Shown piece by piece: positions 28,798 through 40,064 of a stretch of 64,000 bases of DNA. This DNA is from Stagonosporopsis chrysanthemi (Eukaryota; Ascomycota; Dothideomycetes; Pleosporales; Didymellaceae): the NCBI GenBank assembly GCA_022560025.1, contig JAFISE010000058.1:1-64000 (forward strand). Direction: 5' to 3'. A model generated the notes under the pieces. It was given only the letters and a program-made list of their open reading frames with translations, was not told the origin of the DNA and did not search any database. A program made the translations under genes and the position numbers. Every line of letters begins with the position of its first letter. Position 1 is the stretch's first letter.

Positions 28798-31763
28798 TTA
28801 GTGCTTGCCGGAGAGCTTGTCCTTGAGCTTGCCGAAGAAGGATCGCCTCTTTGCCTTCTTGTCGGCAGCAGCGGAGGTAGATGCAATGCTCTGGCTGCCT
28901 GGGGTACCCTTGGGGGAGACATCAGAGTCCTTGCGATCCTTCTGAGGGGTCTCGGGTGCGGTCAGGCCCTGGCTGCTGGTAGCAGTCTCGCCAGTCTCAG
29001 TGCCGGTGGTCACGGTCGGTTGCTTCTGCTCGAGTGTGGTGGGCTTGAAGAGGCCGTCCTTGTCATCCTCCGCTGGCTGAGCAGCTGCCTTGGTAGCGTC
29101 AGTCTGAGCGGCCGACGAGGCTGGAGCGTTGAGGCCCTCAGTTGTGGGAGCAGCTGCCTTCTCGGTCTCGCTGGAGGACACGGCAGGCTCGGCAGCCTTG
29201 GGGGTGGTAGCAGGCTCAACGACGGCAGGCTCAACAACCGACTTGGTCACCTCTGTCTGAGCGGGTGCGGAAGCAGGGGGATTCAAACCACTAGTGGTCG
29301 ATGCCGAAGGCTCGTCAGTGGTGGCGGTGAGAGACTTCTTAATCTCCTCCTCGGACGCAGGCTTATAGTCGGTCGAGAGTGGGTAAGACGTCTCAGATAC
29401 CTTGGGGACGGATGTGCTGGCGCCAGGCGCAGTGGTAGCGGTAGCGGCGGAGATAGTAGGAGCAGGCTCGCCGGACTCGTTGGTCTTCTTGACCTGGCTG
29501 AGTAGCTCGGACTCGAGTTCCTTCTTCTCTGCGACAGCCTCGGCATTGGCAGTCGCCTCAGGAGCAGCGTGTGCCTCCTTCTGGCTCTCCGCAACAACAT
29601 CAGGGACAGCGCGGACTGGAAGCTCGGATGTCGTTCCTGGTGTAGGGATTGAAGAAGCAGCAGCGATCACGGGAGCGTGCTCGCCGGACTGTTCGGTCTT
29701 GGAGACTGACTGAAGGAGCTCAGACTCGAACTCCTGCTTGTCGTGAACAGCGGCGGGGTTGGCGGCAGCTTCAGGGCTTGCGTGGGCCTCGCGCTGGCTG
29801 TCGGAGACAACAGCTGGCACAGCAACCGAAGGCGCTGACTCGCCGTGATCCTGAGACTTGGGAACCTGGCTCAAGAGCTCCTGCTCGAACTGCGACTTGT
29901 CGTTGACGGCCTCGGCATTGGCAGCAGCCTCGGGACTGGCATGGGCCTCCTTCTGGCTCTCTGCAACGACAATGGGGACGTCACCTGCAGCGGTAGAGCC
30001 AACCGTAGAGCCGTTCAGACCAATAGCCGCAGCAGCCTTGTCCTTCGCAAGCACTGCGTTCTCGGTCGCCGAAGCGGAGTTGTCCAATCCAACACCTGCA
30101 ACAGCCTTGTCCTTGGCGAGGACTGCGTTATCGGTGGCGGTTGCGTTCTTGTCGAGACCCGCAGCGTCGAGAGTCTTGTCTTTGGCGAGGTATGCGTTGT
30201 CGGTAGCAGTGGCGTTCTTGTCGAGACCCACGGCATCCAAGGCCTTGTCCTTGGCGAGATAGACGTTGTCGGTCGCAGTCTTGGAGCTGTCCAGACCAAC
30301 GGAGTCAACTGCCGCTCCGCCAACAGCAGAAGCTGTCTCGCCAACAGTGGCGTTCTTATCAAGACCAACCGCCTCAGCAGTCTTCTCCTTAGCGGCGTAA
30401 ATGGCACTGGTGAACAGGCCAGCACCAACGGTGGCAACGGCGGCAACGCCTCCAGCGACCGCTCCAGCGCTCTCGCCAACACTGGTAGACTTGTCGGCCT
30501 CAATGACAGGAGCGTGGTCGTTCTCAGCCTCAGTCACCTTTGGAACGGTCTCCTTGAGCTCCTGCTCGACCTCCTTCTTGTCCTGAACAGCCTCGGCGTT
30601 GGCAGCGGCTTCGGGAGCAAAGCCAGCTTCCTTTTGGCTCTCACTTACGACTTCGGGAACACCCCTTGGCTCCTTGGGAACCTGGCCAGCAAGAGCGGCG
30701 GTAGAGCTCAGGGGAGCAGCGGACTGGATGTGGACACCAGTGTCCTTCTCGATCTTCGCGTCGACGCCCATGGGCAGGCTGGACTCAGGGACGAGGTTGT
30801 CGAGCTGAGGGGGCAGACTGAACATGCCGCCGCTTGCAGGCTCCTCGGAGCGAGGAGTGAAGTCGACAGGAGGAAGCTGAGGCGCTTGTGAATCCGACTT
30901 GTGGTACGAGGCCTCGTCGGTCGTGACGGTGCTGCCGATGGTGTTGGCAGTCAGGGTGCTTGGATGAGGAACCTTCTCGCCTGGGGCCAGGTGGATAGGG
31001 TTGCCGGCGCCCGCAGTCGCAGGAATGGGCGCAACGCTGACCTGGGCGTCACCATCCTCCTCGGGTGCGCCCCTGAGGTTGACTGTGGAGTCGACTGTGT
31101 TGTCGGTCAGTGTGCTCGCCGCAGGCACAGCCTCGCCAGGCGCAAGCTGGACGGGGTTGCCCAAGCCGGCGGTAGCGGGGATGGGGGCGATGAACTGGCG
31201 CTGCTCGGTGCTGGGTGTTGGCGTCATGGGGAACGCGCCCGGAACGGACTCGTTTGATTTGTTCTTCTCGAGGCTCTTCTCGAGGCTCTTCTCCTTGGGA
31301 ACGGCGCCGGCGAGCGCAGCTGTGGAGGATGTGGGCGCGGCCGAGGAGAGAGTGTGGGCAGACGCATCTACAATGTCCTCGGGCACGAGGATGTTGTTGA
31401 CGATGCCGTGACCATCGTCCTCCTTGGGCGCGCTCTCGTTGATACACCAGTTGCCATTGACGACAAACTACGCGCCGTGGTCAGCAGGCGTTCAGGCGGC
31501 GGGCGCAAGCGTAGGCGCAGGGGCAGGCGCAGGCGCAGGACGCGCGGCGAGCATAGCATACCTTGTACTGTGTCTTGGTCTGGGGGAGCTCGACGGTCTT
31601 CTTGAAGACGCTGCCCTCCTTCTCGAGCTGGACTGTCTTCTTCCAGTCGTCAAAAGTGCCGGTCACGTAAACGTCCTCAGCGTCGTGTTCCCTGCAGGTG
31701 GTGAGCACAGTGCGCAGGGCACAGCAGGCGGGGGACGCACCATGTGAATGTGTACTTGCCCAT
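28798..31763 (-). CDS. Crp1/Mdg1-like protein: AMPK-type glycogen-binding module plus long repeat-rich tail
   Basis: Three exons, 31741-31763, 31562-31691 and 28798-31467, give 940 residues. Exon 1 encodes only MGKYTFTW; introns are 49 and 94 nt. Residues 1-85 form an AMPK1-CBM (CBM48-like) module: YTFTWEHDAEDVYVTGTFDD, then FKKTVELPQTKTQYKFVVNG with the expected tryptophans. The rest is low-complexity and acidic-alanine-rich, with three repeat families: APIPATAG-GNP--LAPGE twice; an ~22-residue unit (AVLAKDKA-AGVGLD) about five times; and an ~50-residue unit (VVAESQKEAHASPEAAANAE) five times. It ends with a basic stretch KKAKRRSFFGKLKDKLSGKH. Yeast Crp1 and Mdg1 have the same N-terminal module and bind cruciform DNA or act in pheromone signalling. 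Function here is not proven. Confidence 0.85.
29500..30320 (-). repeat. Tandem protein repeats in the Crp1-like tail
   Basis: Two repeat families sit side by side: ~22-codon units with LAKDK and GLD (about 30005-30320), and ~50-codon units with ESQKEAHA-PEA-ANAEAV (about 29500-29980, with another copy near 30600). Confidence 0.85.
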
Positions 31764-33814
31764 GGCGGCGTGAAGATGGGCGTGCGATAAGGGTGCAGGG
31801 TTGCGCGATGGGTGAGACTTGTCTTGAGCGCAAGCAGTGAGGAGGTGGTTGGGGGAGAAGGAGCTGCAGGCTAAAGCTCTGGTGGCTGTGCGTGTGCGGC
31901 GCTTCCGAGGCTAGTGTTGCAATGACTTGCAACAATTTGCGGCACCAAGATTAGGGCTCAGTTGCACGGAGCGAGCTGGCGCGCGGTTTCAGGGGCGTGA
32001 GAGCTACGGAGATGCAGTGAGTGCGAGAGCTTCAGCGCTGCGACGGCCTCGACGCCGCGACACTGACAGACAGCTTCTAGCTCTCGCTTGGCGAGCACCC
32101 GCGCCGCGCGCAGCCAGCAGCCCTGGAGCAGCAGCATGTGCGATGACGGAATTGGCCATGTTCGCCGGTGGATCTTGGTCAATTGCTGCTCCACTTCGCA
32201 CCAACGTGCATCGTCATGTTTGCTTGCTGCCAATTCGCCCTCGGCCGCGCTCTGACAACAGCCCCGCCAGCTCGCAGCCAGAGCTCGTGCGTCTCACATG
32301 GCTCCAGACGTGCGTCATCACCGTTGCCCAATCGAACGGCGCGCCGAAGCATTCCTCAGCAGAGAAGAAGAGCCCAGCGTTGCGGGCGACCGCCTATAAG
32401 CAGACACTGTGAAACACTGTGGCTGCGCTCGCCTGCCAGACTGCGGTGCCAAACATGTCGGTCCCCTCAACAGCGGCACCTCTCGTCCCTCTCATGCGGC
32501 GGGCGTCCCAACAGCCGGACCTGCTCCCTCCGTCGGGCAGTCGTGCAACACACCGCCAATTGCAGGCTTTGCAGACTCGCCAGGCCTTTGCGGCGTCTTC
32601 GGTCGTGTTGCAACATCGCGTGCCGTCCTCACCGCTAGGCTGATCCTTTGCTCGCATGCAGTCGACGCGCTTGTTGCATCACGTGACCCGCGTATTCAAG
32701 TAGTCATCTCGTTTTCCGTGCTTCGAGCCATGGTCCCATCCTTTTGGCCCCAGGCGATCACACGTGAACTGTACGCAACCTTTGTGCCGCGCTAATTGAC
32801 GGTCGCGCTTCTCGCCGCTCGCTGCATTCGAGTGACTCCGACACGAATCGATTGGCGATCCTGTCGATGGCGTGCAGCGTGCTCTGTTCCTTATCGTGTG
32901 CATAGGCTGCCCTGATTGGCGCGGACCCTCGAGCGGCGTCGTCCTGCTGCAGGCTGTCCCAGACACGCTGAGACGTATTGCCAGAAGCATCTATGTACAT
33001 ACAGTTGTCGTGGAGCTGCAGATGGTCAATTCTGAATCGCATACAAGTTCGAACTTCGCGCGCAACAGCATGCTTCCCCTCTTCTCGACAGCTCATGCAT
33101 GGTTCGGCGCTGCAGCTCGCCGCCTCCTGGCGAGCTTGGAGCAGCCTCGGGCCCGAGAGCGGCGGGAGCTACCTCGTAGGCGCAGCTCTCGCGGCCGCTC
33201 GCCAGGGCTCGCCAGGGCTCGCCAGTGCTCGCCAGGGCTCTCCAGGGCTGTCCAGGGCGCCGCGGACTGCTGTCTCTGGCGGCCGTGTCTCTCGCTGCGT
33301 CGCGAGGAGCACTGCAGCGCTGTGTCCGGCTGGCCGCCGCTGCGTCGTGTGACGCGGCGCCGTCCAGCGTGCGTGAACCATAGCTGGCGGCATCGCGTAG
33401 CTGTCTCAGCGACACAGGCAACAAGTGGCTGCCACTCGGTTTCTAGAGCGCTTCTGGAAGACGCATCAGCCCCAGAAAGCTTGCCTAAAGCTGCAGTGCC
33501 TGCCCGCGCCTGGTCATCGCTCTTGCTGCAGCCTCTCCCCTCTTCTGCCCCGGATTGTCCCAAGCGTCATACTGCGGCTGCACGCTCCACACGCCCTCAC
33601 ACCCCTACTGACCAACATCGCCCGTCCATCGTGCAATTGCCCTGTCCCCATCGCCGCACCCCCTGCGTTGCCTGCCCTCCCAGTGCTCCCAGTGCTCCCA
33701 CCTGCGCCCTATCGCCGCGTCTGAGCCCCTCGCCGCTCTCGACGCCCGCCATCCCTGCACCTCGCGCAACCGACGTCAAAGAGCTGCACCCGACCCCTCA
33801 CCACCCGCCTCCCA
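31764..33814. promoter_or_regulatory. Long divergent intergenic region, crp1-like / pkaR
   Basis: Two kilobases between start codons. Several long frames exist, but they are Arg/Ser/Ala/Cys-rich artefacts of GC-rich sequence and overlap on both strands. The part next to pkaR (~33500-33814) is CT-rich and probably a long 5' leader. A 10-bp tandem repeat lies at 33196-33266. Confidence 0.5.
33196..33266 (+). repeat. About seven copies of a 10-bp repeat (GCTCGCCAGG)
   Basis: The first units are perfect and later ones change to GCTCTCCAGG and GCTGTCCAGG. The array lies about 550 bp upstream of the pkaR start. Confidence 0.9.
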
Positions 33815-35197
33815 ATGTCCCTCCCGCCAGACTACTCCAATGAGATAGCCGCCCTCGACCGCGAGATCCTCAAGCACAAGCCCCACGACATCCTGCAGTT
33901 TTGTGCGAGCTTCTTCAACCGCCGCCTGGAGTCGCAGCGCGCCGAGTTCCTGCTCTCGCAGCAGCATTCCAGCCAGCAGGGCCGCGCCGAGCACAGCTTC
34001 CCCGGCAACAACCCCTTCGGCACCTCTCCCAGCTCCGGCGGCTTCGCAAAGAGCCCCATGCAGCGTCTCGAGGAGGAGGAGGAGGGCGACATGATGGCCT
34101 CTCCCACCGCGTCGTCTTTCGCCCAGGCTGAGCTCAACAGAGGCCCCAGCGGCGGCCAGGGCGAGAGCTCCTTTGGCAACTTTGGCAGCTTTGGCAACTT
34201 CGGAGGCTTCGGAGGCTCCTCCAAGAACCACGTCACGCAGATGCCACCCATTGTTGGCGGCAACGCGCCCAGCAACTACAACGCCAACAGACGCGTGTCC
34301 GTGTCCGCCGAGTCACTCAACCCCACATCAGCAGACAATGACAACTTCACCGCGCCCTACCACCAAAAGACGGAGGAGCAAGTTTCGCGCCTCAGGTCCG
34401 CCGTCTCTGGCAACTTCCTCTTCTCACATCTCGACGACGAGCAGTCGGCACAGGTACTCGGCGCACTGCACGAGAAGCCCATACCTACCAAGGGCATCAA
34501 GGTCATCACACAGGGCGATGTAGGCGACTACTTCTATGTGGTAGAGAAGGGCAGTTTCGATATTCACGTCAACCAGTCTGGCAAGCTAGAAGCTGGCCCG
34601 GACGGACTCGGTGCGAAGGTGGGCAGTGTAGGCCCTGGTGGATCTTTCGGTGAACTTGCCCTCATGTACAACGCTCCTCGTGCAGCCACCGTTATCTCCT
34701 CTGAGCCATCGACACTCTGGGCGCTCGACCGTGTCACCTTCCGCCGCATCCTCATGGACAGTGCTTTCCAGCGACGACGCATGTACGAAGGCTTCCTCGA
34801 GGAGGTTCCGCTCTTGTCTACTCTTACCCCCTACGAGCGTTCAAAGATCGCAGATGCGCTCGAGACGAAGAAGTACCCCGCTGGTACTGAGATCATCAGA
34901 GAGGGCGATATTGGCGAGTCGTTCTACATCCTTGAATCTGGAGAAGCCCAGGTCTACATTCGCGGCAATGACGGTCCTGTCAAGCGATACAACAAGGGTG
35001 ATTACTTTGGCGAGCTCGCTCTCCTGAACGACGCGCCTCGTGCTGCGTCCGTCATCAGCGAGACCGAGGTCAAGGTGGCGATGCTCAACAAGAACGGCTT
35101 CCAACGCCTCCTTGGTCCGGTCGAGGGCATCATGAGGCGGAACGATCCCAGCAAGCTCGAGGGCGACAACATCGATCCTCTGTCAAGGGCATCATAA
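33815..35197 (+). CDS. pkaR: cAMP-dependent protein kinase regulatory subunit
   Basis: An intronless 460-residue protein. The N-terminus (to ~45) is the dimerisation/docking helix pair. A Gly/Phe/Asn/Ser-rich linker follows (FGNFGSFGNFGGFGG). The inhibitor site is RRVSVS near residue 160, with serine at the phospho-acceptor position as in type II subunits. Two cAMP-binding cassettes carry FGELALMYNAPRAATV (A) and FGELALLNDAPRAASV (B), each with the Glu and Arg that hold cAMP. It restrains PKA catalytic subunits until cAMP rises. Length and order match Bcy1/PkaR of filamentous fungi. Confidence 0.97.
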   Translation: MSLPPDYSNEIAALDREILKHKPHDILQFCASFFNRRLESQRAEFLLSQQHSSQQGRAEHSFPGNNPFGTSPSSGGFAKSPMQRLEEEEEGDMMASPTASSFAQAELNRGPSGGQGESSFGNFGSFGNFGGFGGSSKNHVTQMPPIVGGNAPSNYNANRRVSVSAESLNPTSADNDNFTAPYHQKTEEQVSRLRSAVSGNFLFSHLDDEQSAQVLGALHEKPIPTKGIKVITQGDVGDYFYVVEKGSFDIHVNQSGKLEAGPDGLGAKVGSVGPGGSFGELALMYNAPRAATVISSEPSTLWALDRVTFRRILMDSAFQRRRMYEGFLEEVPLLSTLTPYERSKIADALETKKYPAGTEIIREGDIGESFYILESGEAQVYIRGNDGPVKRYNKGDYFGELALLNDAPRAASVISETEVKVAMLNKNGFQRLLGPVEGIMRRNDPSKLEGDNIDPLSRAS

Positions 35198-37311
35198 GCG
35201 TCAGGCGCAACACCTCCTTCACAGTATGGTATAATACGAGATTATCGTGGGTTATGAGCGGAAGAGAAAGCAGATTTCAGCAGCTATCGAGTGTGAATGA
35301 TACTCCTGCTTCTTGGCGTTTTTCACATGTATTCCTACTCTTCCTACTGTCACTAAACGTCGGCTGCCTTCAGCGGGGAAAGCGGCGGCTTGGTCTGGGG
35401 CGAGGAATGAGCTTAGTGGTCCGATTTGTTACCTATACTCCACTTGCGCACGAATGAAAGAATTAAAATTAATCTTCGCTCATACCGTGAGGCTGTTCTC
35501 CGCACCTGCTTGCCAGCTGAAGATGACATCAGATGTTTACGTCTGTGCTTTCAGCCCTGTCAGCCCTGTCAGCCTTGCCGTCGGTCTGACTTCCACGGAG
35601 CCTGCCCTCAACAACTCGCTACCCTCCTAAACGGCCTTCCCAGGATGCTGTTGATCGCCTGCAAGCGTTTGAGTATCGATAGCCCGTGGTGACGAACAGC
35701 ATTGACGACTTCACAAAGAACTCGGAATCATTCCAATTGTATTCATGCGCTCGGAGTCGCAGTCAGCTTACGTCTGGTTGTCACTTCACCCATGACCGCG
35801 CAGACTCGTAAAGACCCACCTAGCTCAACTAAGGGCGGCTTTACCGAAATCCCGGATTCTAATAGCCGGATAACGAGGCTTCACAATACTGATCTGGCTG
35901 TAGTTGATGCATCGTGATGTACATACGAAATTCGAATGCACATCTTCGGTTCAATGGCGACTCGGGACGTACGTATGCAGCGCTCTCAGTGAGTCAATGT
36001 AGAGAATGCAGCCTCCCAGCGGCAGGTGTGACTCTCAGGAAGTGCATCACGGTCGTATTTTCTATCGAGCTTTACACAGCTTTGCTCCCGCTAATCTGAC
36101 CGCAGCGCTGCGGTGTACGCATTCGCCGTCAGAGTGAATATACAACATGTGTACGAGCACCAAACGAGCCAAGCCATACCTCTACAGTCCTGCTTAGCTT
36201 TGTAACGCGGTGTGCTTACTACAATGACACGCGCCCAAAGGCACTAATCACCAAAGCGGTAAATGTGACAGGTCAGATCATCCTCCACGATGCCGTCGCC
36301 CGCGCCTGTCAGAGCTACAGATCAACCATTGGCGGCAGCACCCGCTCCTAGCAACTATACCAGCATATCTGCGCTCAATTGCTTGAGGTGTTGCCGTACA
36401 CTGGTCACGCACAAAGGCGACTCCACACAAGCTGCACCAAGAAACCCTGAAAAGATCCAAGCGACAAGTTGCGATGAGGTCAGCATGGTGTATAAATCGG
36501 CAATCTGACTATATCCTTGCGTCTCGGTCTTACGAAGTTGAGCTACAAACGTCAGCTACGCCAAGCAGGCTTGAGGCTGCGGTATGCGAGACTCTTTCGG
36601 TACATGCCAGGAACCATTCCGTGTAGGCCATTCATCCGCAGTAGCTTATATGACCTATCAGCTATGACGACATGCATGACTGTTGTTGTATGATCTACGG
36701 CGCGATGGGATTTTTAGAAAATTGCAGACCGCCAGTGCACTGTCCTCAAGCTTCTGAATCGAATCTCATACCCGCACCTGTGGCTCAAGATCGCTTCCCG
36801 GCCCACCCACTACCTATCGAACTCACTAAGACGACAGTCGGATGACCCCTGTGGTGCCTGCGCGTTGGGTTGTGTGGCTATGCGGACTGTCTACGAAAAC
36901 ATCTTCGCTGCGTGGCTAATCTTCATGGAGTGTTCAGCACCGATTTCGAATCGTTTTTTTGACGCACTGACACCTTGAACATCATTGTTCTCCAGCCCCA
37001 CAACAGTCTGTACATACTCATACCTGTCGATCATGGCCACCTATCTTTGAGGTTCAAGAGTATGAGACGCTGCCGCTGAGCGAGGCAAGGATCTACTGCT
37101 TGATTCCCGCCGTAGCTAGCTCAACCACGTCTTTGGTTTGCTGTCTTGACAACGACAAGAGCTGTGATAGTGTGCAAGCTTCCTCGAGTAGCTCTGCTGA
37201 CAATACTGCCCAAAGACTGACGGCTTCACCACGAGGTCGAAGCCCTTGCTCGTGGCTCCCAGGTGAAGCACGAATCAGTCGTGTTGCCACATCCCACCAA
37301 CCGCCATCAAC
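35198..37311. other. Long intergenic region
   Basis: About 2.1 kb with only short frames. It contains a small CAGCCCTGT triplication near 35554-35575. No domains, RNA genes or terminal repeats were recognised. Confidence 0.45.
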
Positions 37312-39170
37312 ATGGCGTCACCCAACGAAACGCCTTCATCAAAAAGAAGACTCGGCAGGAGGCGACTACCGCCTCTTGAGCCAGGACCAGCCCTCCAGTT
37401 CGTTATCGCCAACCATCCAGATCAGTTCCGGGCTGGTAAGACGATGCGAAATGTCCGATCGCATGTTATGTACAAGCACCGAACCGAGCGGAAGACATCG
37501 TCAAATGGAAGGGGAACTGCAAATATAAACAGGAGTGCATCAGCGCATGCCTCGAGTACCTCGAGTCCAACTCCCACCATCCCGGAGGCGCCCGACAGCG
37601 ACATTGACTATCTCGAGTCATCAACGTCAAGGCCTCGAAGTAGCACCTGGACCAACCCGCTCCATTATACCTACCACAACACTTTACCTTCCACAACTCG
37701 TACTCTGATCTACCACATATTATCATCGACACTGAGGCCGTACGCTCAAAGCGCTCCTCCGATGTTCGAAGACGCATCGACGTTTCCCTTTCCTGTTTAC
37801 AGTTCATACGACGATCCTCTAGACAACCTCAAGCAACAGTACATCGAACTCTGTGCATTTTGCTGCCCAGGTTTGTCCCAAGCTCATGAGATTGTGCTTT
37901 GCTAATCACAGCGCAGACAAAGAGTGGATGCGCACCATCTGCGTCAACCAAATGTCGTTTCTCTGCCATGTCAGTGTATCGAGCATCTACCAAGATCTTG
38001 CAGACGGCTTTTGCCACGACAGCAGCATGACTGTGGAAGTCAAAACACACGCTTTGAGCGCCATCGCTGGTCAACTCGAGTCAAACAACGCAACCATCTT
38101 AAGCATACTGCACCTGTTGTTGAGCGAGGTTGGTGGCGACGACCCTGCATTCAGGGTGCACTATCAGGGACTAAAAGGCCTCATACACAGGAGGGGCGGG
38201 TTAAGCCAGCTACCGCCTCCGCTGGTCACATACGTTACACTGTAAGTGTCTTCAATACGCACGTAGCATGTCGAGCATCATTCCCCGTCACATAGGCCCA
38301 TGAACCAATGTTTGGCTCGTTTTGCAAAGGAACAATCATTAGCTACACGCCGTCATGGTTAAATAGAATGAAGCTAACATATTCAGGATTTTGATGACCT
38401 TAGCCGCCCTCAAGCGTCTACCCAGTACCATCCCAGCACAAGCATTCAATCTAACAACATCGAACACTCTCGAAGCCTTCCCGTACATCTCCCCCTTCTA
38501 TGCGCCCTACGGCGATCTCTCCTCATTACGAACAACCTGCTCCATCCCCACCCTCGAGATCCTCACCGCAGTCTACTCACTAACCCAGTCCCTCCTGGCT
38601 TCGCACAACACCCACCAACACTTCAAACCTACCCGCCACCACCACCTCGCGCACGAACACCTCCTCCGCAGCCCGTCAATACACACCATCACACCGCTAG
38701 ACTGGATCTACGAAAGCGTCCGCATCGCAGCCCTGATCCAGTCCCACGCCATCCTCCATCACACCTCTCTCGCCTCCGCAGCGAACACCCCATACCACGC
38801 CAACCCCGGCACCACGCTCCTGGCCGCCCTCCTCAACGCGCTTGAACGCACCGATATGTCCACCAGCTGGGACGCCCTGCGCGGCGTATTGGTCTGGATA
38901 TGCACAATTGGGGGCGCAGCATCGTGGGGCACCCCATCACGGGCGGCGACGACACCGTACACGGCGCCAGTACCAGGTCTACGCGACACAAGCACGGAGA
39001 TCATGTATTCCCCGCCCCCGGTGGCGTGGGCGCGGAAATGCTTTTCCCTGTGGGCGGTGCGGGCAGTGGTGGCGGGTGGGTTTGAGCATGCGGGCGGGAT
39101 GGTGGAGATGCTGAGGTGTGGGATAAGGGTTAGGGAGGTGCTGGATGGGTGGGAGAGCGGTGCGGCGTGA
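37312..39170 (+). CDS. Fungal transcription-factor-like protein without a zinc cluster
   Basis: Three exons, 37312-37870, 37917-38241 and 38387-39170, keep frame and give 555 residues. The N-terminal LQFVIANHPDQFRAGKTM and RNVRSHVMYKHR are typical of a fungal family related to the Fungal_trans_2 regulatory domain in which the Zn2Cys6 cluster is replaced by a basic segment; this is recognition by eye. The rest is helical (AYxQLAGQL-like SAIAGQLESNNATILSILHL, then DWIYESVRIAALIQSHAI and WDALRGVLVWICTIGGAA), as in the middle-homology domain. Intron 2 is 145 nt, long for this window. It is probably nuclear. The target genes are unknown. Confidence 0.7.
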
Positions 39171-40064
39171 TAGAATAGAGAAAAAGAGGGGGGGGGGGAG
39201 CGACGCTGCTGGACGGCGGAGCGGGGATTGGTGAATATGGAATCTACATTCCCCTGGATGGTTGTACAAGCATGACAATTACTGCCTTTGACTTTGATTG
39301 TGACCGTAGGGGCCGGGGACTCGGCATCCTCTGTCCCGCCAATTTTTCTTTGTGAAGCACCTGCGAAACAACCTCCCCCTCTCTTCCTCCCATGCCACGC
39401 GAAAGAGTGGCCAGGACCCATATGCTGTTGATACGATGACGCTGTGTTACGTGTCCTGCCCATTGCAACTTGGAGCTATCCAGCCAGATGCGAACCATGT
39501 CCCCCAAGACACCCGAAGTCCATGCACTCCCGTGCACGCATGCGCGATCCGTTCTCCCCCTTGCCCTCGCGACCTGCGATAGCGATGCATTCCGTGGAAG
39601 AGCTGAGACTGCAAACTGCCGAAGGAAGGCGACGCTGGTGCCGAGGAAAGTTTCAAGTGCAGCGATCTCGAGGTTGAAAGAGTCGGGTCTCGAGGCCGTC
39701 CTGTCCCGGGGCGGGAGAAAAGGGAAAAACAAAACGGAGTCGCTCAACGGCGGCAGTGCATGCGCTTCCCACGCTCTCTTTTCTCTTTTTTCTTGCTGTT
39801 GAACGTGCAGGGGCGACTGGTGTGTTGTTGTGAGCACAATAGACACACACGCCGCACACCGCGGTTCTTCCCCCCGCCCTTTCCCCAGGCCCTGGGCTCC
39901 CGGGTCTCGAGGCTGCGATGCTCGGCCAGTGGCGGGGGGGACGCGTCCCACGCTCTCTCTCTCGCTTCGGCATGGTATGTATGTGTATAGCTGCGCCGAA
40001 CCCCTTTTCCCATCGAGACACACAAAACTCCTTCCGCGTTGTGGTAGCACGCAGCATGCATGCG
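39171..40064. other. Convergent intergenic region
   Basis: 3' regions of the transcription-factor-like gene and the six-module HTH gene. It contains a short G-run near 39188-39199. Open frames crossing it on both strands are compositionally odd and unsupported. Confidence 0.45.

Noticed and set aside
32872..33843. Long Arg/Ser/Pro-rich frame upstream of pkaR
   Set aside because: The region is open on both strands with biased composition, and it overlaps the pkaR start; more likely leader and promoter.
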